A stretch of DNA of 64,000 nt from Angomonas deanei (taxonomy: Eukaryota > Euglenozoa > Kinetoplastea > Trypanosomatida > Trypanosomatidae), in contig LR877145.1 in NCBI GenBank assembly GCA_903995115.1, forward strand, positions 372,001 through 436,000, in the 5' to 3' direction. The stretch's first letter is position 1, and each line of letters starts with the position of its first letter. The translations under genes were made by a program, and so were the position numbers. The notes below the pieces were generated by a model. It was not told the DNA's origin and did no database searches. It worked only from the letters and a program-made list of their open reading frames with translations. Below, in pieces: positions 53,879 to 62,895 of the stretch.

Positions 53879-55395
53879 TTATTTCACCAAATTAACATTC
53901 TCCAGCTGAGCCGCAAAGATAAAGCAGTCGCTCAGGGGAACACTCCGCTTGTAGGAGACCGCCATCACTTTCCCTTCTCCACCACCACGGAGAGCCACCA
54001 GACCCCGTAGGGTATCCACACTTCGCGTCGTCGGTCAACTCTTTTTCCGCCGCCGTCGGCCGTACGGAGACTGCGCATGAGCTGCGTTAGCTGTGGTAGG
54101 GTCGCCCGAGGGTGGTACGCGAGAGGGATGCCACCGAGCCGCTCCCTCTGCCAGGTCAACCACACATTCGGCTGCGCCCCGTACCCCTGCACGACCTTCT
54201 CTGACCGGCTCCACTCCGTCTTGTCCACTGGCAGCTGGCACGTCTGCTTCTTGAGCAATCCACTGAACTCACGGACGAGGGCGTCCACCAGTACCCCGCA
54301 TGAGCCGGTCGTCTGCTCGCTGTGCCACAGTGGGAGCTCGGCGGGGGTGAGGACAATGACCATCACAGCGGCGGAACGGGTGAGGTAGCCTTGAAAGGAC
54401 CGTCCACCGACGTAGAAGGTGAACATGCCGGTGGTGACCTCCGCACTGAACACGGCCACGTATAGCTTTAGCAAGGACGTGTACACGGTGGGGATGGTGG
54501 AGGCGAGAACGGTGAAATTCTCCAACTCAAAAATGACAAAAAAGTGTTTATTGGGGGTTGTTTGGGGGTCATACCGTCTAAAAAACGCATCCCCGCGCGG
54601 TGCCTCGTCCTCCTTTTCGGGTGCATTCGAATAAAACGAAGTGACCACATGGTTTGCTAAACGTTGGTAAAAGGGGGCGAAGGTGCCGCCACACGCGCTA
54701 GAAGGAAAGGACAGTAGTAGTTCTTGGCGCAACCGCTCCTCCCACTGCGTAGAGGAAGCGGACTTGTTATTACCGGCGCGTGGCGCATGGCTCGTGTAGT
54801 TGCAAAACACGGTTTCATCGAGAAAAAAGGCGAGTCGACTATAAAACAGGACCAACACCGATTTGCAATAGTTCTTGGTGACGTCTCTCCCTGGGGTGGG
54901 CATGCGGCTAAGGCGGGGATGGAACAGATCCTCCCAGACAGGGGTCTTGGGGCCATTGTACAAGGACTCAAAGAGGCGAAAACTTTTTTTGAGTAAATTT
55001 ATAAAAACTGAACTCTCAATCGAGCTCGGGCCCTCCAGCATGATCCAGATGTTACGTCGATACGTGTAGCAGCACGTCACGCGCTGTTCGCTGTACACCA
55101 CTAGCTGATCCTCTTCCTCGGAGTTCAAGTTGGCATATCGGGCGAGGTACTCCACCTCCCTCTCCTCGTCTTCCTCCTCCTCCTGTTGCGAGGGAACTTT
55201 TCGACCGAGTTTAGGTCGACGAAAACGATTTCTAAGATCACTTGTTGCGATGCAAAAACCAACTTTATTCATTTTTTCATTCGGGTCGGTGTCGACGGGG
55301 TAATAGAATAGAATCGTTTTCGCCGCATTTTCTTCTTTTCCATCCGACAAGTCCGGGCAGTACGCCGCTAGCGAAAAGGAAGAGCCGGCGGACAT
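53879..55395 (-). CDS. CCZ1: CCZ1-like longin protein (Mon1-Ccz1 Rab7 activator); frame break near 53975
   Basis: The first frame gives 476 residues (start MSAGSSFSLAAYCPDLSDGK). Residues about 25-150 fit the first longin domain of CCZ1: AAKTILFYYPVDTDPNEKMN, VGFCIATSDLRNRF and VTCCYTYRRNIWIMLEGP, followed by helices with LFESLYNGPKTPVWEDLF. A second longin-like domain spans about 285-360 (NFTVLASTIPTVYTSLLKLY). The frame stops at 53965 in SVVVEKGK, but the neighbouring frame continues GKVMAVSYKRSVPLSDCFIF and AAQLENVNLVK to a TAA at 53879-53881. One base is missing from the GGGAAA run. Mon1-Ccz1 is the Rab7 exchange factor on late endosomes. The identity rests on fold pattern, so medium confidence. 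Confidence 0.6.
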
Positions 55396-55706
55396 TTGCT
55401 AGAATTCCTCTTATCGGAGGGGTTGGATACTATACAACGGATGCAGGTACGTGTGTGTTTAATCAATGTAAGAGGAAACTATTTTTCCTGCTTTTCATTC
55501 TATTCAAAAAGAGAGGGAGGGAAAGTGGAGAGTTCTAGCGCAAGAAGAAAAAGGCAATAAAATACTGTTGTCATGATTCGTTCGTTTTTTTGGTCCAGAA
55601 TAACGGTTATTATTTTTAACTGCTCAGGAAGAAAGAAAAAAACATGATGTGTGGAACTACTTATTTTATAGAAATAGAAAGAAAAAGGGATTCTTTGCCG
55701 CCTGTC
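55396..55706. other. Intergenic spacer
   Basis: About 310 bases. The 100 bases next to the CCZ1-like start are moderately GC-rich leader; the rest is A/T- and A/G-rich. No gene supported. Confidence 0.55.
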
Positions 55707-56270
55707 CTACTTCTTCACGTCATACTCTCTCCACGCCTCCAGCCACCCGTCGATGGACTGTGGTCCCTTCACGTTCAAGATCGATGGATTCCTCAGCATA
55801 CGCTCTACCCCCTCCTGCAGCTCGCGACGGGCGGCGGGGTGGCTGTCCCCTGGGGTGCTCGGTACCGTGTAGGCCTCTTGTGGCACCTGTGGCGACAGCG
55901 GCGGTGGTGGCGGCGGAATGCGAGAGGCACAGAGCTCCACCACGGAGCGGAAGGCTAAGGGCTCATACAGCGCTAACCCCTGCTGCGTACGCGGTAGGAG
56001 GGTAACGTTTTGTCGTGCGAGGTCGTTGCGCAAGGCCGGCCACCCCGTGCCGTGCTCCCTGGCCGCACTATCCACATTCTTGCGCACAATGGCCCTCTCC
56101 CAGTGCGACTGTAGTTCCACACGGTAGCGGGTCTGGGTGCGCATCAGAAACAGCAGCCGCTTCAGGCCCACCTTTCGCTCTAGTCGTGCTCGACCGCGCA
56201 GCAAGCCGCGGATGCGGTCCAGCTCTAAGGTGGCGCGGTAGTTCAGTAATGGGGAAGAGTAGCGCAGCAT
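55707..56270 (-). CDS. Mitochondrial ribosomal protein bL20m
   Basis: 187 residues. The core (about 20-115) follows the bacterial L20 order: a basic helix LLRGRARLERKVGLKRLLFL, MRTQTRYRVELQSHWERAIV, KNVDSAAREHGTGWPALRND, then LARQNVTLLPRTQQGLALYE and EPLAFRSVVEL, matching L20's LNRKxLAxLAxxEPxAF end. The short basic N-terminal part (MLRYSSPLLNYRATLELDRI) would serve as mitochondrial presequence. A Pro-rich linker and helical C-terminal extension (about 118-187) are lineage additions typical of kinetoplastid mitoribosomes. L20 binds 23S-type rRNA early in large-subunit assembly. Confidence 0.7.
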   Translation of the reverse strand: MLRYSSPLLNYRATLELDRIRGLLRGRARLERKVGLKRLLFLMRTQTRYRVELQSHWERAIVRKNVDSAAREHGTGWPALRNDLARQNVTLLPRTQQGLALYEPLAFRSVVELCASRIPPPPPPLSPQVPQEAYTVPSTPGDSHPAARRELQEGVERMLRNPSILNVKGPQSIDGWLEAWREYDVKK

Positions 56271-56550
56271 CTGGTGTGGATGGTTATACGAGGTTCTATC
56301 CTACGGAGGTATCCCCCTACACTAATGTCTAAGACTGTCAAAAGAAAAAAGAAAGAAAGAGGGTATTCGTAATGAATGGGGAACACTACAATAAAAATAA
56401 AAGTTTAGTTAGTACATATATAAAAACATCAACGCAGAAGTTACATTTTTTTTTTTTTTTGTTTAAATTAGAAAATTATAAAACATTCTTGAACATGTTG
56501 ATGCTTCTTTTATACCAACAAAAGTAAAAAAAACAAAAACGCGAGTACAT

Positions 56551-56937
56551 TTACTCCTGATCTTCAATGTTGAAGTACTTGAGCTTGTAGGTGTCCTTGG
56601 AGGTGGCGAGGATGCGGATCCACTCACGGAGGCCCTTCTTCTTGAGGAACTTCTTGGTGATGTACTTGAAGTACTTCTTGCGGTAGGCCATGGAGGTGGT
56701 GACGCTGAGTTCGTTATCCTTCATGGAGACGCGGACCTTCTCGGTGAGGCCACCCTTGCGACCGTTGAGCTTGATGTTGTCCTGGAAGTACTGCTCAAAG
56801 CTATTGAGGATATCTTCCGTGAAGACCTCATCGGCGGCAGGGACGGAGCAGTCAATCTTGAAGGTCTTCTTGCCCTTGGGGAGCTGCTTCTGGCGGATGA
56901 AACCGCGGGAGCCAACCTTAGCGCGAACGGCAACCAT
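56551..56937 (-). CDS. RPL22: Cytosolic 60S ribosomal protein eL22
   Basis: 128 residues; complete. Seen: KTFKIDCSVPAADEVF, FEQYFQDNIKLNGRKGGL, VRVSMKDNELSVTTSMAYRK, then the very conserved KYFKYITKKFLKKKGLREWI, RILATSKDTYKLKYFNIED. Length and C-terminal helix-strand pattern match eL22 across eukaryotes, apart from a short acidic tail. The gene has strong C/G-ending codon bias, as expected of a highly expressed gene. The ATG at 56935-56937 is preceded on the coding strand by T-rich sequence within 40 bases. Confidence 0.95.
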   Translation of the reverse strand: MVAVRAKVGSRGFIRQKQLPKGKKTFKIDCSVPAADEVFTEDILNSFEQYFQDNIKLNGRKGGLTEKVRVSMKDNELSVTTSMAYRKKYFKYITKKFLKKKGLREWIRILATSKDTYKLKYFNIEDQE

Positions 56938-57289
56938 TGCTTAGTATTTCGTGTTTTTTAGTTCTTTTTAAAAAATAAAAAAGGATGCACACACGTTCTT
57001 GAAGAGAGAATAGGAGAGAAAAGGAAAAATGAAATGGAATCCGAAAAGGGGGAAAGAAAACGACGAAAAGAAAAAAACGACAATAGAAATAAAAAAAAAA
57101 ATATGGACTTTATAAATGTAAATGTAATGAAAATTAAACATGATATTACTAATGTGTGTTTTAGGGGATAAAAAAAAAGACCTCACCTAACTACTCTTAT
57201 TTCACTACACTACAGAGGAAGAAAAGCCACGGCATGCCGTCTTTCTTTCCTTCCTTTACTTTTTTTTTTTTTTTTTTGGTACTCCTCTC
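56938..57289. other. AT-rich intergenic spacer
   Basis: About 350 bases with A/G-rich sequence (57000-57080) that is pyrimidine-rich on the coding strand and probably supplies the eL22 acceptor, and T17 near 57260-57276 just beyond the mS47 stop. No gene. Confidence 0.6.
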
Positions 57290-60200
57290 TTACTCCTGTT
57301 CCGCGTCGCCGTCAGTGGCGGTGGCCTCTGCCGGAATATCCTCCACGATGTCGGTCGGTCCCTCTTCCTCCACCACCGCCGCACTGGAGGCCTCCGAGAT
57401 CAGATTGGTGAGCATCGCGTCTAGGTCCGCATCCTCCTCGGACCGACCGCCCGCCGCCTTACGCCCAAACAGCAGACCAGACGGGTTGGGGTTCTGGCCT
57501 GGCTGGATAAACCAACGGTAGTAATGATCGTCGTAGATCTTTTCTTCCTGGGTGGCAATCTCCGTCTTGTAATCTAGCGTGCCGTCCATTGCCTTGGCGC
57601 GGAGGTCTCTCGCCCAGCCCTCCACCTCCCCTTCCTTGCGCTTCATCTCGTCGAGGTAGCGCTCCTTGAGCAGCTTCCGCTCGCTAGGCTCCGTGGTGCC
57701 GTCGACCGCGGACTTGGACGGCCAGTAGTTGTAGGCCCCGCGGTCCCCTTCGTCGTAGAGGGCCTTCTCCGCCTCCTTGTACTGCTGCTTGAAGTACGCC
57801 ATCGAACTCTCGGTGTAGCCGTTGGCGCGGTAGGAGGAGGGGGTGTCCTCCCACGGGTGGCGAGCCATTTCGTAAAAGTTCACCAGCGGTACGTGGGCAC
57901 GGTCCTGCAGAGGGGCGACACTAGGAGTGCCGTCCGCCTTCACCTCACCCAACTGCGGCACCACCTCGTAGCCGCCAATGTCGTCGAGCATGCCGTCTAT
58001 TCGGTCCCCCTTGCTGCAGTAGACCGCAGGGTCGAAGGGGATGAGACGCTCCCGGGTGAAGTCGAGGGGCAGGAGAGACTTCTCCACCTCCTGCGCGGTG
58101 ACCTCCTCCACCGTGCGGGGACTCCAGCGAGGGCGGAGGGGGAAGGTGTGTCCGGCTATGGTGACGTTCCGTTCAAAGACCTCCTCAAAGTTGGGGACCG
58201 GTCGTGTGGGGCGCAAGGAGTGGTTCAGACTGTTTTCACGTTGCTGCTTCACCTCCTCCCACTGCTCGGCCGACTTGTCGAGGTACTGTCCTACATTGTA
58301 AAAGTCAGGTCGCCGCATCGCACGGACGAGGTGCTTGTATTCTATGGCGATCGTGTCGGAAAGAGACTTCACCGCCTCCTCCGACCCGTCCCCGCGCACC
58401 TCCTTGAGCAGCTCCAGGTTCCCCTTCAGGGCACTCGGGGACTGCAGCAGCAGCTGGTGCTTCACCGCGTAGGCCCACTCGGAGAAGTAGAGCGAAGAAC
58501 GCTTGACGGTGAAGTAGATGGGGGGATACTTCAGATCTGCCTCAGGGCTCTGGATGCCGGGGTCGGCGTGCAACAGCTCCATCAGCTCCTCGTCCGTGTG
58601 GACGGGGCAGGTGTCCAGGGTGGGAAGGTACCAGCCCAGCTCTATCCCCCGCTCGGCGGGCATGCCTAACGCCTCCAACACCTTTGTCTGCAAGGCCGAC
58701 ACGGTCGCGGAGAGCTTCTCGTACTCGTCCGCTACTTTTCTTGCCTCTGTTTGCGGGTCAAAGACAAAGTCAAACTCTACTAAAGTGTTCTCACATCCCT
58801 CCAGGCGGGCGTAGACGTGCCGGGCGTGAGGGGCATTCTTCATATTCTTGTACTCGTGGTACTCCCGCTCCCGCTGCTCCTTCCACCGCTGCAGTTGTTG
58901 ACGCCTGGTGTTCACCACCATGTCCCGCTTCCCGCGGCGCTCCAGGACGTAGGAGGTGAAGATCTCCGCTGCCTGGCACACCGCCACCTCCTCCTCTGGC
59001 GCCGTCACGTCCCAGGGGTCTAGGGTGTAGCGGAGGTTCGCCCGCTGCAGCTTTTCTATCCCCTCGCTGACGGAGCCTATAGTGAAAGGGGTAGCCGAAC
59101 TGCGGTCCGCCTTGTTGTGGGGGTCCGTCAGCGGCAACTTCTCAATCTCTCCTAGTGTCTTCAAGATATCCTCCACACTCGCCTGATCGGCAAAGGCGTC
59201 CTCGATCCACTGGGCCCGCAGAGAGGTGATGGCACACCGCTCCATCGCGGAGCTGTGGGCGTCCCGCATCTTGAAGCACGTCTCCAACAGCTGTCCCAGC
59301 TGCCACGCCACGGCGTCGTTGTGCATGTGCTCCGTGTTGTTGAACCACTCCTTGATGTGGTAGTTCATATCGGGCAGACTGGTGAAGAGATCAGTCCACC
59401 CCAAGCGGAGGACATCGCCGGCGAAGAGGGAGGTACCAGTCAGCAAGACGAACTCTGCCAGTCCGGGGTACTTGTGGGACGTCTCGGGGCGGGCCAGAAG
59501 GCGGGTGACGCCGCCGTAGGTGGTGAGGCCAATGTTAGGGCCGTCTACAATAAACTCTGAAATGTCCTTCAGGCCGCAGTACTTGGCGGCGAGCGCCACC
59601 CCACAGCCGGTGCCCCGGCACTTCCCGTTGACCAGCGTCATGAGCGGACGGGCGGCGGTACTAATGCGGTGAATCAACGCACCGTGCTCCCGCACCATAC
59701 GGTCGGCGCGGTCCTCGTAGAGGGTGGCATCTCCCAGCAGTAGCTGTGCCTCCTTCTGGTCCCCAGCCGCCGCCGCCTCCTTCGACCTCTCCCTAGAGAT
59801 GGCCGCCATGGATACGTCCAGCCCAAGTTTCTCCACGTCTAACCCGCCGCAGAAGTAATCCGTCATACCGGACTGCGCCGCCTCCAGCACCGTCAGCTTG
59901 GAGTACACGCCGTTGGTAGCGCGGTCTAGCTCAACGTTCAACCGCTTCGCCAACCCCGTGGAGAGGGCCTGGTTCCGTTTGGGGTCGTTGATGTAGATGG
60001 CATTTGAAAACCGTCCGTTATTACACGTGAGGGTGTGGTCCTTGTTCATTGGCCTGGACATGGCCTGCATCATCTTGCGGTCAAACTCACCTCGGAAAGG
60101 GGCGTTGACACCAGGGACCTCCCCCTCCTCCGGCCCGCGGGTCTCTACCCCAAAGTAGCCGCTCCCATGCGTGTCCGACTGGGAGACGACGGCGCCTAAC

Positions 60201-60721
60201 AAGTTGTTGGAGGGGAGGATGCCGTGCACAATGTCGCCCTCCCCCGGCCGGCGCGTGGAAAACATCTTATTCCAATGCTCCGGCATCGAGAACACCTTCC
60301 GGTTGGGGTCAAAGTCGGTGCTAAGGTCGGCGTGGCCGTCCTGCGTGGGGTCCTGGTCTCTGAACCAGGCATTGTCGGTCCGCTCCGCCCTCGTCGGCTG
60401 AAGGACGTCATCAAAGTCAAACGCGACGCGCTGGTGGCGGTGCGGCAGTCGCGCCTGTCCCTGCTCTCGGCCCCAGTTCATGTAATCAATAAAGTCCTTG
60501 TTGACACGAAAACGTTGATGGGTGTTGTAGTGGGTCAGAAACTGCACCCCGGACTGGCGGTTGGGGTGGTTGGCGTAACGTTGATAGAAACGAAATTCTA
60601 TCGGTGTTCCTAACGGTCGATACTCACGCACATCCAGTGTCTTCAGTTCACGTTGAGACGTCACGAGGGGCGTAGGGGCACCTAAGAATCCCCACCACGA
60701 GGGGATATATCGGCGTAGCAT
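57290..60721 (-). CDS. Mitoribosomal small-subunit protein mS47 (hydratase-fold, inactive)
   Basis: 1143 residues. The middle (about 270-530) has the enoyl-CoA hydratase/HIBCH fold: DYFCGGLDVEKLGLDVSMAA, ARPLMTLVNGKCRGTGCGVA, FIVDGPNIGLTTYGGVTRLL, LAEFVLLTGTSLFAGDVLRL. The HIBCH catalytic Glu and Asp (AMPETxIGLFPDVG) are replaced by DGPNIGLTTYGG, so it is not expected to be an enzyme. In kinetoplastids and plants this non-catalytic hydratase homologue is mitoribosomal protein mS47. A basic N terminus (MLRRYIPSWWGFLGAPTPLV) suits mitochondrial import. The large N-terminal extension (about 260 residues) and C-terminal half (about 600-1143, helical and acidic at the end) are typical of the enlarged kinetoplastid mitoribosome. 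The frame is uninterrupted. Confidence 0.75.
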   Translation of the reverse strand: MLRRYIPSWWGFLGAPTPLVTSQRELKTLDVREYRPLGTPIEFRFYQRYANHPNRQSGVQFLTHYNTHQRFRVNKDFIDYMNWGREQGQARLPHRHQRVAFDFDDVLQPTRAERTDNAWFRDQDPTQDGHADLSTDFDPNRKVFSMPEHWNKMFSTRRPGEGDIVHGILPSNNLLGAVVSQSDTHGSGYFGVETRGPEEGEVPGVNAPFRGEFDRKMMQAMSRPMNKDHTLTCNNGRFSNAIYINDPKRNQALSTGLAKRLNVELDRATNGVYSKLTVLEAAQSGMTDYFCGGLDVEKLGLDVSMAAISRERSKEAAAAGDQKEAQLLLGDATLYEDRADRMVREHGALIHRISTAARPLMTLVNGKCRGTGCGVALAAKYCGLKDISEFIVDGPNIGLTTYGGVTRLLARPETSHKYPGLAEFVLLTGTSLFAGDVLRLGWTDLFTSLPDMNYHIKEWFNNTEHMHNDAVAWQLGQLLETCFKMRDAHSSAMERCAITSLRAQWIEDAFADQASVEDILKTLGEIEKLPLTDPHNKADRSSATPFTIGSVSEGIEKLQRANLRYTLDPWDVTAPEEEVAVCQAAEIFTSYVLERRGKRDMVVNTRRQQLQRWKEQREREYHEYKNMKNAPHARHVYARLEGCENTLVEFDFVFDPQTEARKVADEYEKLSATVSALQTKVLEALGMPAERGIELGWYLPTLDTCPVHTDEELMELLHADPGIQSPEADLKYPPIYFTVKRSSLYFSEWAYAVKHQLLLQSPSALKGNLELLKEVRGDGSEEAVKSLSDTIAIEYKHLVRAMRRPDFYNVGQYLDKSAEQWEEVKQQRENSLNHSLRPTRPVPNFEEVFERNVTIAGHTFPLRPRWSPRTVEEVTAQEVEKSLLPLDFTRERLIPFDPAVYCSKGDRIDGMLDDIGGYEVVPQLGEVKADGTPSVAPLQDRAHVPLVNFYEMARHPWEDTPSSYRANGYTESSMAYFKQQYKEAEKALYDEGDRGAYNYWPSKSAVDGTTEPSERKLLKERYLDEMKRKEGEVEGWARDLRAKAMDGTLDYKTEIATQEEKIYDDHYYRWFIQPGQNPNPSGLLFGRKAAGGRSEEDADLDAMLTNLISEASSAAVVEEEGPTDIVEDIPAEATATDGDAEQE

Positions 60722-61053
60722 TTTTTTATACCGTTAAAAAAACAAAAAGATACTATTACTATTATGATGGTCAAATTTTCCTTTGTTATTATTGACTAAA
60801 AGTAGGGCTACTAACTTTTTTTTCTTTTCAAGAAGGAAAAGAATGCAGTGTGAATGTGTCAGCAACTAGCACAGCAACAATTATAATAAATGAAGTGAAC
60901 AGTTTTTTTTAATGATGAGTATATTAGATAGATTAAAAAACTGGATACTAACATTTGGTATGTGAGATGTGGAATTTCTAAAAAAAAAAAACGTTGCTCG
61001 TAATTTGTATGTTTTTTTTTTGATGTGGTCAACATTTTTTTCCCTCGTACTAC
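60722..61053. other. AT-rich intergenic spacer
   Basis: About 330 bases, all A/T-rich, with T9-T10 runs near the macrodomain-like gene. Nothing recognised. Confidence 0.6.
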
Positions 61054-61852
61054 TTACAAGTACTTGAACGCATTCTTATACTTATCCCAGTCCCTATTCA
61101 CAAACACACAGAGATTCAACTTCTTCTCATCACGGAGCACGTACTCCTTATCAAAAATGTGTAACTGCTCAAATGCTAGCTTGAGTGCCTCGTGGGTGAT
61201 GGGACCCATCTGGTTGTAAAGGGCGCCGGAGAGCACACCGTCCGAGAGGGGCACCATGCGCAGCACATCGCACTCACTCTGTACGAACTCGTGCAGCATG
61301 TTACGATAGGCACGGGAGAGCTCTATGGTGGCATCCCGCTCCGACCACGCCCCGTCCCTGAAGTCGGGGCTGACGACATGGATCACGTGCTTCTCCTCCA
61401 GGGTACTGGTGGTACACCGCGTCGCAGTACTTGCTAATCGCTAGCAGCACATCGGCAGGGAAGCGGCCGGTGAGACCGAGCCACTTGTAGATGGCACCGG
61501 ACGTGCCCACGCCTTTGGAGGCGGAGCTGAGGAGCACGGAGAGGTCGGCGGGGTCCGTGATGGCGGTGGCTTCGTCCGGGGCGTGGGTCTCCTGCTTCAG
61601 GGTGCCGGTGAGGCTCATCTGGTTTCCCATCACGCCATAGGGCTGCACCTTAATCTTCTTCATGAACTGATCCTGCGGGGTCACCTGGTTGGAGCGGCGG
61701 TAGACGGTGACGACGAAGGCGGTCATAAAGGCCACCCCGAGGCCCGCTCGTATCCACGGGAACGGCTTGACGTAGCCGCTGCCAATGAGGTGTTGGGGGG
61801 CACGCCGACGACCGTCCTTGGTGTAGCGGGTTCCTTTCGCTCCTTCCGTCAT
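61054..61852 (-). CDS. Macrodomain-like protein with N-terminal membrane anchor; frame break near 61403
   Basis: Two overlapping frames give about 265 residues. From the ATG at 61850-61852 (MTEGAKGTRYTKDGRRRAPQ) there is a basic N terminus and one membrane segment (about 34-52, WIRAGLGVAFMTAFVVTVYR). A macrodomain-like region follows: ADLSVLLSSASKGVGTSGAI, then IYKWLGLTGRF, which corresponds to the family VNAAN...GGGVxGAIH loop in degenerate form. In the next frame it continues LEEKHVIHVVSPDFRDGAW (family VIHxVGPD) and ends NRDWDKYKNAFKYL at 61054. One extra C in the TACCCTG run near 61403 explains the break. Macrodomains bind or hydrolyse ADP-ribose; the changed loop residues make activity uncertain. 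The upstream ORF extension to 62023 is leader. Confidence 0.6.
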
Positions 61853-62158
61853 GCTGTCGTGTGTAGGAGGAGAAAGGAGAAAAAAAAAATGGTATATCAA
61901 TATACTTTTCTTTACGGGAAGAGTGGGGGAGAAAAGGTTACTTAGATGCATATGCGCGAGCACCAATAGTAGTATATTCCAGTTGGCTAATATAATAAAA
62001 ACGGCGAAAAATAAGAAAAGCACGGTGAGAAATAATAGCTGCTTCGAAGAACGAGAAAGAGAAAAAAAGAAACAAAAAAAAAAAAATCAGTCAGCGTAAT
62101 AATGTCGTAATCCCTCTTTTTTTCAAAAAAGGCTTTGTGGTGGTAGATATCGTTCGGC
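61853..62158. other. Intergenic spacer
   Basis: About 300 bases. On the coding strand it contains pyrimidine-rich stretches (complement of GTAGGAGGAGAAAGGAGAAAA) that probably direct trans-splicing of the macrodomain-like gene, and A/T tracts. No gene. Confidence 0.55.
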
Positions 62159-62617
62159 CTACCAGGAAGGCCCACCGAAGGGTCCTTGGTTCCCACAGGG
62201 GCCGAACTGACCTCCGCCAGGTCCCCCGAACGGCTGCCGGGGTCCACCCTGCGGAGGGAGGAACAGATCATTGTCCGGCTCCCCCGGAAATACGCCACGC
62301 TGTGGGCGCATCGGGGGGCCGCCGCCCAGGCCGGGGCGGGTCTCACCAGGGAACATGGGGTCGTACCGGGCATAGCCATCCACTACATCCCCCTGCGGTC
62401 TACCCTGAGGGTCAAAGGTTTCCCTGAAGTTGCGTTCGTTCAACAGCATACCGCCGCCGGTGCCGAGGGAACCCCCGGGGAGGAGGTCCGCCTCGCCGTA
62501 CCGCTCGCCCGGTGGTCGGAGGGTCACATTGCTAAAGGAAGTGAGGGCGGGCTTGTTAGGGTCCGCTGGGGTCTCACTTTTATTAGAGGGACCCCCGATG
62601 GGTGGATTGGGATTCAT
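62159..62617 (-). CDS. Short Gly/Pro-rich protein similar to the PI31 C-terminal domain
   Basis: 152 residues starting MNPNPPIGGPSNKSETPADP. It is disordered and rich in Gly and Pro, with GGSLGTGGGMLLNERNFRET, then GYARYDPMFPGETRPGLGGG and PGEPDNDLFLPPQGGPRQPF. The succession (A)R(Y/F)DP...GP...PxxDxxxPP resembles the proline-rich C-terminal tail of proteasome inhibitor PI31/PSMF1, which enters the 20S proteasome and inhibits its active sites. The N-terminal FP domain of PI31 is absent and the C-terminal ending differs. This could therefore be a tail-only PI31-like protein or an unrelated Gly/Pro-rich protein. Confidence 0.45.
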   Translation of the reverse strand: MNPNPPIGGPSNKSETPADPNKPALTSFSNVTLRPPGERYGEADLLPGGSLGTGGGMLLNERNFRETFDPQGRPQGDVVDGYARYDPMFPGETRPGLGGGPPMRPQRGVFPGEPDNDLFLPPQGGPRQPFGGPGGGQFGPCGNQGPFGGPSW

Positions 62618-62895
62618 TGCTAATTATGGGAGGAAAAAAAACTAAAACTGGGAAAGAAAAAAAGCGAGTCAATGATTGTGCGGGTTTCCATTCGCATTGT
62701 CATATTAGCATGGAGCAAGACCCGTTGAAACAGACCAAAAAAAAAACATTATTATCATACATCTCAAATGAACAGAATACAAGGTTTGGAAAAAGAAAAC
62801 ATATTCATCAAAAAGCTTTGGTGAAAAAAAAAAAAAAAATGTACAGTATTGCTATAAAGCAAGTTGCAGGAGAAGAAATAAATTTTGTTTTGGGG
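62618..62895. other. Intergenic spacer
   Basis: About 280 bases, AT-rich with A14 near 62825-62839. A 105-residue plus-strand frame across it has Lys/Ile-rich spacer composition. No gene. Confidence 0.55.
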
